Assembly: GCA_947311845.1 (NCBI GenBank)
Contig: CAMZMU010000041.1
Span: forward strand, 136,490,542-136,554,541
DNA length: 64,000 bases
Direction of reading: 5' to 3'
From: Poa pratensis
Lineage: Eukaryota; Streptophyta; Magnoliopsida; Poales; Poaceae
Every line of letters starts with the position of its first letter. Within the stretch, counting starts at the first letter, position 1. Shown one piece after another: positions 57,061 to 64,000 of the stretch. A model generated the notes under the pieces. The model saw only the letters and a list, made by a program, of their open reading frames with translations, was not told the origin of the DNA and ran no database searches. The position numbers and the translations under genes are program-made.

Positions 57061-57388
57061 AGCTGACGGCGTCCCCGGAATGACCTGCAGTGCCAAATCG
57101 AGTGAGCGACGGCGCGGTGCCGGCGAGAGGGGCAAGAGAGGAGGAGGTTGGGGTGGGGAATGGTCTGATTTGCGAGCCAGGGGCGGACTAGGGCAGGACA
57201 CAAAAGCGCTCCGCTCGCGTACGCGGCCGACGCATCGGTGACCCAAATTTCGGCCAAGAATGGGTCGCGGCAGATCAAAAACGGACTGCGGTCCGTTTGC
57301 GTCGTCCTGTTGAGCCGTGTTTTTAGCCTCCACGGACAGGAACGGAGGCGCTTAGACTCGATACGTCGTCCCGTTAGAGTCATCCTAA

Positions 57389-57810
57389 GACAGGCGATCC
57401 ACAGCGATCGCGGATCCTTGCTATAGCACCCGCGAGCACGACCACTGAAACTCCTGTGTTTGCATCCTGCGTTTCAGGCTTCCAAGACAATGCTTGCTTG
57501 GGTCGGGTGCTCTGCACCAGGTAGGCGGGTAGTACATGCGCGAGGTGACGTTTGCCCGAACAGCAAAGCGGAACACGATCACGGTTCTCTCGATCGTCTC
57601 TGAACTGCCAATGAGGAGCCTGCTCCTCTTTCCGGTTCGGCCGTGACATCGATCAAGGCAGCCGTGTTGTTTCCGCTTTGAATCCAGGGAGTCAGGGACC
57701 AATCATTCTGTTGGTTTCTTCTCATGGCAGCGTTCTGTCGCTATCCTCCGGCCTTCGTTGTCACGGGTTTATTTGAATATCTATGATGAATGGAGTAGTT
57801 TACCACGACA
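57389..57810. other. Intergenic stretch upstream of the tRNA gene
   Basis: No gene or repeat recognised. Confidence 0.4.
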
Positions 57811-57881
57811 GCACCAGTGGTCTAGTGGTAGAATAGTACCCTGCCACGGTACAGACCCGGGTTCGATTCCCGGCTGGTGCA
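57811..57881 (+). tRNA. tRNA-Gly (anticodon GCC)
   Basis: The acceptor stem is gcaccag paired with ctggtgc, with A as discriminator base (57881). The D arm contains tggtctagtggtagaa (A box). The anticodon stem gtacc/ggtac encloses loop ctgccac, with GCC at 57843-57845. The T arm is ccggg, loop ttcgatt, cccgg (B box ggttcgattcc). The length of 71 nt is normal for tRNA-Gly and no intron is present. A T run (57882-57886) directly follows and can terminate RNA polymerase III. All stems pair fully. Confidence 0.98.
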
Positions 57882-57886
57882 TTTTT
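57882..57886 (+). terminator. RNA polymerase III T-stretch terminator
   Basis: Five T directly after the tRNA discriminator base. Confidence 0.75.
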
Positions 57887-58569
57887 CCTCATTTTCTGCT
57901 GGTTTTCCTCCTATTGCATCTACACTGTGCTGACTCAGGTCACTAGCTATACGCTCAACTCCCCAGTATAACTTGCTGCAAAAGCCCTAAACTACACTGC
58001 TGATTCGATTTTTGTGTAGTCTACACTTGTTCGTCAGATTTGCAAACGCCGGGAACCAAATGGATTTATGCGCGCACGTACGCACAGACATAAACCAGAA
58101 ACAAAACACACACGTAAACATATAGTGCGTTGAGATGTCACGTTGTTGTTTCCATCATCATACATCACAGTCAGGTACATATACTCGGATACGCCTCCAA
58201 CATCGGCGATCTGGTAGGTGTAGGCGGTGCGCCATTTCGCAGCACACAGGTCGCTCGGGCAAAAGCATCCCTGGCTGCGGCAAGAAGGAAGGTGGTCGTC
58301 TTCGTCTCCGACGCCGGCGAGGCCGGTGCTCCCGTTGCTTCTGGTTTCGTTTCCTCCCTCGTATTGTACGTCTTCTGTTCTTCCGTGTACTTTGTGTATG
58401 TGGTTGTTTTGGTGAATATATGAGGAAGTTGGATGTGTCAAAAAAAAAAAAAGCTTAGCTAGTACGTACTCCGCTAGGGACCTCGCTAGCTAGCTAGGTA
58501 GGCAGGCAGTTGCTATGCTTCCCTCTGAATATCAATCAGCTTTGAGCTACGGACAGAGAATGCATATGC
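57887..58569. other. Intergenic stretch
   Basis: A minus-strand frame of 135 codons (58441-58034) overlaps two plus-strand frames of similar length; none resembles a known protein. An A run lies at 58440-58452. Nothing firm. Confidence 0.35.
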
Positions 58570-58577
58570 AGCCAGAC

Positions 58578-59149
58578 TAGGGGTGGGTGTTCGGTCTTTT
58601 CAGTTAGTTCAGTTCGGTCTTTCCAGTCTTTAACAATTTCGATCATCCAGAAATGATACCCGTAATAAATTCGGTCTTTTTGGTTTTCTGTTCTTCGATC
58701 TTCGGTCTATTCGATTCGGTCATGACCAAATAGACCAAAATATAGGGCGCGAGAAGGGGAATCGGCGCCCGGGACTGAAAAGTGGGAAGCGATCGACTGG
58801 TCTCTCATGCACGGGAGAATCTACAGTACGCTGGGCTGAGATACCCAGTTGTTGAGCCTAGAGACTAGATGGTATGGTTGGTTTAGTAGTTGGGCATATA
58901 GATTAGATGTACACATAAGCTGGGCTGACACACAAATTCGGCTGCTTCCGTACGTAATTCACTCAAAATAAAATAAAATCGGTCTTTCGGTTTATTCGGG
59001 TTATCTATAAGTGATACCCGAATTTCTAATCTAATTTCGGTTTTTTCTAATTTGCTACCCAAATTTCTAACGGTCTTTTCGGTCTCGTTCATTTCGGTTT
59101 CGATCTCGGTCTTTTCGGTTTCGGTCTTCGGTTTTTATGCCCACCCCTC
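58578..59149. mobile_element. hAT-like MITE
   Basis: The ends are taggggtgggtgttcgg (58578) and the complement of gaggggtgggcataaaaacc (59149), typical of hAT-type termini. The flanking 8-mers agccagac (58570-58577) and agccagtg (59150-59157) match at six of eight. The subterminal regions are rich in repeated ttcggtctttt/tttcggt motifs. No transposase. Confidence 0.65.
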
Positions 59150-59157
59150 AGCCAGTG

Positions 59158-59715
59158 CACGACGATCGACTGACTCATTGCTCCCTGCCACTTCATCGTC
59201 TTCTCTGGTGCCGCGAGAGCTGATCTTGTCATGCAATCATGCCTGTTGCATCTCTGTCCCTCCATGGATGTGTCACGATTCTATGCCTTCGGTGTCAAAA
59301 CAATTTGGCGTACCATGTATGTCCTTTGGCGGAACGGCTATAAACAACACTCGGCCGATAATTCATCAGGGTAGAAAACCCAGAAATAGATACAGATGAC
59401 TGTAATTAACAAGAGACGGTACACCACACTTGATACTGATAGATAGCAATAACAAATCACAACAGGGAACGTCTGTTTTTACTCAAGAACGGTGGCATCT
59501 CCTAGAAGTTTTAACGTTTACACTGACTATCCAAGAGCATACAGCAAACAAGCTGAAGCGCAAATTAAAATCCATAAACTTCCTCGGCTTCAGAAAGGCA
59601 TCTTCATGTTCAAAGCACCAACAGCGGCGCCGCAGAGCTTCATCGTGCAGTTTGCTTTCAATAATATATATAGCATTGTGAAAACACATAAGGCAGCTTA
59701 CTGGAGCATCAGAAA
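59158..59715. other. Intergenic stretch
   Basis: No gene recognised; the right part is probably the 3' flank of the broken minus-strand gene. Confidence 0.35.
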
Positions 59716-60560
59716 TCAAGACCCAACTGTGAAACAACTTTTGGTGAAGACCAATGTAGCTTCATGCTTAATGAAACATGTGCCAATATCGATATGGTCA
59801 ATTCTCCCTGGTTTTCTTTTATCTCCGCGTGCTCTTTTAGTCTTAACCCGAACAGTTGTTATGTGTACATCGTGGATGATAGAATTGCCGACAGGAAGAC
59901 TTTTGGAATAACAATATTCATCACCTAATAATATAGTAGAAAACACAATTAATGGTGTTTAAGGTTGATATCTGACGACCATATATAAACAAATGAGAGA
60001 GAGAGAGAGAGAGAGAGAGACCTTGCACCACACAAAATATAATTGCATCAGAGTTTTTGTCGTTGACAGCACAATCTAAGCACATCCTTTCAGCCAGCCA
60101 AGACATACCACCAGAGAATTGCAAGAAGATGGGGCCCAAGAGGTCCTTATGATTAGTATCAAGCTCAACTAGCTCGTAAGCAAGAAGTCCCCCGCTTGTG
60201 CATGTGTAGATAAAACCATCAACAAGAACATATCTCCCATTTAAAAGTAGAGTATGGCTGCAGGCAAAGCATGTTGCAGAACACTCCATCTTTTGTAACG
60301 CAGATCAAACAAAAGAAATGAACATGTAACAGCATCTGAAACTATGAAGGAATTTTCATCAAGGACTGCATATCCGGACAGGTTAGCCTTGCATGCCCTT
60401 CACAACATCTGCGCGCTGGCTGCAACAGACCCATTTGGACGACCTCCTTTTGGACTTCCTTTTGGACTAATCACGGTAGAAAACATGAAGAGTATATAGC
60501 TCACAGCAATAATCTTGTCACCAACTTCAAAAACCATACAGAAAGGATCAGAAGTGGGCT
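59716..60560 (-). pseudogene. 3' half of the multi-exon gene, frame broken
   Basis: Minus-strand segments in order: a region after the FDV stop reading CMVFEVGDKIIAVSY (about 60540-60500), SGYAVLDENSFIVSDA and LLFDLRYKRWSVLQ (about 60380-60290), LLNGRYVLVDGFIYTC through MCLDCAVNDKNSDAIIF (60265-60030), and DVHITTVRVKTKRARG (about 59880-59840). The frame changes between them near 60260. These segments parallel, in the same order, motifs of the 61.2-62.1 kb exon, so this looks like a second copy of the same repeat domain. A (GA)13 tract (59995-60020) follows one likely donor site. Confidence 0.6.
59995..60020. repeat. (GA)13 microsatellite
   Basis: Uninterrupted GA dinucleotides, 26 bp. Confidence 0.95.
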
Positions 60561-62669
60561 TTATACATCGAACCTCTTGAGGTTCCCCATCAGCCTACAC
60601 TCATGTATGCCATCTTGTGTGTTTGAGACAGCATATATCCTCGAGCTGCAACTGCTGAAAACAAGGTGCCATGGAGGAAGTTGTTCGAAAACATGATAAT
60701 CATCGTCATCATGAGATAAAGTCAGCTCATATATTTGTTTGAGAAGATTGTTGTGCGATTTGACCCTTCCATTCTCGATTTCAGCCAAATACACAATTAC
60801 TTGAGACCTAGCTTTGCAAATAATATAGAGGTGTTTGTTGATTTGGAGAGGAGGTCCTTCGGAGGATCTTCAATCATGTTACATTCCAATTCAGATAGAA
60901 ATTTGCTGCAAAATATGTCATGCATGAGATATATTGCACGAAAAACTTAGAATGAAGTAGTATATATGAAGTATGTGAGATTGGTTTAAATAAGTAGAAT
61001 TCAGGAGACTGTAACCTGCAACAATCAAGCATCTTGGAGGATTCTTCTATGACCTGAGAACAAGTTGGATAATCCCGCATTGGAGGTTCTACAGCATTCT
61101 TGTCCTCATACTCCCTAGTTGACATGTGACACAACGTTGCAAATTAGCAAGTCTTATTGTAGTAAGCAACTAACTGATTGACGCAAACACACTCAGATGA
61201 TGCAAACAATAAAAATACAGTAATTAACTTACTGTAGAAAGCTGAATTCATGCATGTGTAGTCCAAGAGGGAACACATGCAAGCGGCGGCACGTGGAATG
61301 CAAGATCTCGATGCCTTTTGGCTTAGCCCTTGTTGATTTAAGTCGAAAAGTGGTGATGAGTACGTGTACATAATCGCATGAGCAGCGGAGCAACGAGCTG
61401 ATCCAGACGGAGCACATTAGTCCGCCGCCAAGGTGCGTGAGGAAGCCATAGCCTTCTTCGTAGAAAGGACAGACGTAATCGATCATAGCAGGTGGTTCCA
61501 GCTTCAGCTTTCTTCGATGATGCTTCTGATCTTGATCATAGCACAGCTTGTAGGCAAAGATGCAATTGTCACGGAGGAAGTAGACGGAACCATAATCTTC
61601 TTCTTCTTTTTCTTTTTCTTGTTTGGTAACATAATTTTCGATGTAAACACCACGGCCCAGGATGGGAGTGTAGGCAATGTGTGTGTCTTTTGTGGTGGCG
61701 ACCTCGGTCCAGGTGCAGTCGACGCAATTGAAGGTTAAGAGGGCCTGATTTGCTCGCAACGAAACCAAGATGGTGTCGTTGTGGAGGACGGCGTATCCCT
61801 GGAACAAGGGACCACCCCAACGGGGGTTGACTAGCTCTTCCCTCTTGAGAGGGAAGGAGAAGGTGTCGCCAGCCTTCTCCCACCGTTCGGCGTCCCTGTT
61901 GAGGCGTAGCATCCCGAGGAAGCACTTGCTGGTCGGAATATCGAGTTTGATGTTGGGAGCCCAGAGGTGGCCGGCTGCCGACACAGGGCGACACTTCTTG
62001 GGACAATCGGGCGGTATGCGAGGCAGCGGGGACATGGTGATCATACTCCTCTTCTCTGACTTGCGGAACTTGCGGTTGCTGGGTGTACATTGCGCCAAAA
62101 AATAGTCAAACATTCGGAAGTGGAGTATATACAGAGATAAAGCTTTTTTTTTTTTTGCAGGAATATACAGAGATAAAGCTTTTAACCCCAAAAATAATAC
62201 TATACCTAGCTATTTCCTTCATGTTGTAGGTGACGCGCAGCTCGTTGGCTCGTGGAATTGCCGAGGACTTGCCCGGATCCAGATGCTCAGAGAAGAGGCA
62301 GAGCGAGCGGCCGTCGGGAGTCAGCACGGCGGAAGCGCTGGCGATGACGCTGCAGCCCTTGATGGTTCGCACGGTGCGCAGGACGTCGAGGGCGTCGTCG
62401 CTCCGGCCGAGGATACGACCGGATCGCGCGACGCGGAAACGGTGCAGCCCTAGGACACTGTCATTTATAGACTTGGAGCCGGAGAGGAAGCCGACTAGCA
62501 GCGACCACGCGGGGCTGTTGTCCGCCCCGGCCGGTATGCAGAGGTAGTCCATGCCGGGGGCGACGCGCGGGATCCGGGGCGAGCAGGCCCGCCGCCAGCA
62601 GCAGAAGCATCTGTAGAGAGGGCAGCTGCCCGCCTCCACCTCCTCCTTCTTGACGGCCGCCGCCATCAT
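60561..62669 (-). CDS. Multi-exon grass protein of unknown function, possibly beta-propeller
   Basis: Exons: 62669-62206 (ATG at 62669-62667), 62078-61233, 61114-61016 and 60905-60561. All joins are GT-AG and keep frame up to about 60835, giving roughly 490 residues. There the frame appears to slip (probably loss of two bases in a short CT repeat), and the recognisable continuation to the TAA near 60561 is in another frame. Residues 1-40 include CPLYRCFCCWRRAC. Exon 2 has blocks FQGYAVLHNDTILVSL, GRGVYIENYV, PFYEEGYGFLTHLGGGLMCSVW and VLITTFRL, spaced like the strands of kelch or DUF-type propellers. I do not recognise a named domain. The same block order recurs downstream, so the ancestral protein may have had two such domains. 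An intact product ending early cannot be excluded. Confidence 0.65.
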
Positions 62670-62929
62670 CGACCCTTTGCTCTTCCACCAACAAGGATGG
62701 GATTGGGGTTTCGATTCGATTTGGGGAATAACCAGAAGGAAAAACAAAGCAAGCTTTTTAGGGCCAAGCCGTCGGACAGAGATCAGGTGACATGCGGCCT
62801 TTGCATATCACACGGTGACATGCGGCCTAAATTCAAATTTAAACATTGCAATTTTTTTTGAAACAAAGGCCGCATGCCACCTAATCTCAAGCCGTCCGTT
62901 TTTCTTTTGAGGGAAAGCTACCAGGCCGA
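62670..62929. other. Upstream region of the minus-strand gene
   Basis: Probable 5' UTR and promoter. ggtgacatgcggcct occurs twice (about 62785 and 62815) and its near complement aggccgcatgccacc at about 62868, forming small direct and inverted repeats. Confidence 0.45.
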
Positions 62930-64000
62930 TTTTTTATTTTTTTTGACGATGTACACCTGTAGGCATACATTACTTGCATTTGCATTACGAATACAGAGTT
63001 GAAATAAATATAAGTAATACAAAACTAGGAAGATACAACCGATACCGCTGTCGCCGCAACTATCATGCACCCATGTTGTTCGCCGTCGCCGAAGAAGAAG
63101 AGCACCAACAATTGGTCCACATATTGACGTTGAAAAAACCCCTTGCCATGAGACGTTAACGAGCCGTGATAGCCACCAGCCCCTTAAGGCTGGATCATGC
63201 CGATAAAAAAATATCGGCCAGATGAGCCCTCCAAGCCTCTTCAACGCTGGATCCGGGGCCAACGCCACCCCGCCCTTCAACAGGCGGCTAGATCCCTCCC
63301 CATCTTCCGCAGATCTACAGTAGTCACCACCGCCGCACCCCAAGAGCGACTCATCCCGCCGCCACGCCAAGACGCAACGCCTGATTGAAGTCGCTCCAAC
63401 AGTTTGGACTCCACAAGCCAGCAACACCTCCGACGAGCAGGAGCATAGGCTGGGCGACCATTATTCCTACAAGCACCATTAGCATCCGCTCCACCATGAC
63501 GCCAACTGAGGAAACTCGAAACATATAAAAAACTTGGACTGACACACACACACGTGAGCCAGAGCTCCCCTCCCCCCTTACGACGTCGGGACGGCGATCG
63601 GAGAGGAAGGGGAGCGGTGGAATCCCCGGCGGCGGATTGTGGGATCTGCGAGATTGGAACTGCCGGGCATAATAGATACATCGTCTACAATTACAGGACG
63701 CACATTAATAGGAGGTTCATCATGCCAAATAACATGTTCGACCTCACTGAATTTAGCTAAAACAGGAGCATCTCTATTAGCCTCCCTAGGACAATATGCT
63801 TAAAAGAGACACGAGCAAAATTATGACAGAGAAAAGACTCCTCGTAAATTACCTCCGCTGGTCCGAGAGAATTCCCGTCATCTTGCATGATTTGCACTAC
63901 CTCCATACAATCTGATCCGACAATAATTTAATTGCAGCCAACCATACCAGCAAGTAGGAGGCCATTCCGCAGCCCATGAGCTTCAGCCGTGGCTGCTTCA
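62930..64000 (-). mobile_element. LINE, 3' end (continues beyond the window)
   Basis: On the minus strand the sequence from the right edge reads a LINE-type RNase H domain: EAATAEAHGLRNGLLLAGM, then SDCMEVVQIMQDDGNSLGP and SFLCHNFARVSFKHIV (about 64000-63790). It has a TAA in frame near 63928 and a frame change near 63785. The element ends in a poly-A tail (T-rich on the plus strand, 62930-62944). Between lies about 700 bp of non-coding, GC-rich sequence. The far target duplication is outside the window. Confidence 0.75.

Larger units (their letters stand above)
42554..57385 (-). mobile_element. PIF/Harbinger element, copy B, split by a gypsy retrotransposon
   Basis: The left end ggatgactccaacggggcgac (42554) and the complement of ggatgactctaacgggacgac at the right end (57385) form terminal inverted repeats. 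The 3-bp target duplication taa lies at 42551-42553 and 57386-57388, as expected for PIF/Harbinger. Removing the gypsy insert and one TSD leaves about 1,370 bp. The transposase is divided by the gypsy element: N-terminal part at about 56870-57060, C-terminal part at 42908-43400. Confidence 0.88.

Noticed and set aside
58034..58441. 135-codon minus-strand ORF near the tRNA gene
   Set aside because: Overlapped by plus-strand frames of similar length, no motif, no splice or family evidence.

Overview
The window is nuclear DNA of a grass, most likely a Triticeae species (wheat, Aegilops, barley or rye). The evidence is eukaryotic genes with GT-AG introns, GC-rich grass-style coding exons, and a dense set of plant transposons: copia and gypsy LTR elements, a Cassandra TRIM carrying a 5S domain, Stowaway MITEs, PIF/Harbinger, Helitron, MULE, SINE and LINE. 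No bacterial-type operon, CRISPR array or organellar gene was seen.

Layout. Positions 1-2.6 kb hold the 3' half of a cytosolic-type methionine synthase gene (+), convergent with an HSP20/RTM2-like membrane protein gene (-). A 4.7 kb Ty1-copia element (3001-7731, 128-bp LTRs, TSD gtagc) sits in the upstream region of that gene. A second RTM2-like paralogue lies at 10.9-11.9 kb (-), with the same intron position but a GC-AG intron. Positions 12.8-14.6 kb are two consecutive tandem arrays. Positions 15.9-18.8 kb hold a three-exon gene (-) for a small, probably plastid, DnaJ-type zinc-finger protein whose long intron contains a Stowaway MITE and a duplicated segment. A tRNA-derived SINE follows at 19.3-19.6 kb.

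Positions 20.4-24.4 kb are a Helitron (-) inserted cleanly inside a Stowaway MITE. It carries two helitron-type 3' terminators, which looks like terminator bypass with capture of flanking DNA. Positions 25.2-34.7 kb are gene-free. They contain three short sequences that recur in the same order in two blocks, a short poly-A retroposon, a TIR element of MULE type with a related empty site at about 20.2 kb, and an old gypsy LTR that itself hosts a complete Cassandra element.

Positions 36.9-38.6 kb carry an intronless cation/calcium exchanger gene (+). From 39 kb on there are two PIF/Harbinger copies. The second (42554-57385, TSD taa) is split by a 13.5 kb gypsy element (43405-56865, TSD ccatt). 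The gypsy element has gag, protease, RT, two RNase H domains and integrase on the minus strand, plus a spliced antisense gene on the plus strand between pol and the 3' LTR. Beyond it lie a tRNA-Gly(GCC) gene (57811-57881), a hAT-like MITE, a multi-exon gene of a family I cannot name (62.7-59.7 kb, -, its 3' half broken), and the 3' end of a LINE (-) running off the window.

The host genes do not form a pathway. They are independent housekeeping or stress genes separated by nested transposons, and most of the biology of interest lies in the nesting order and in non-canonical transposon structures.
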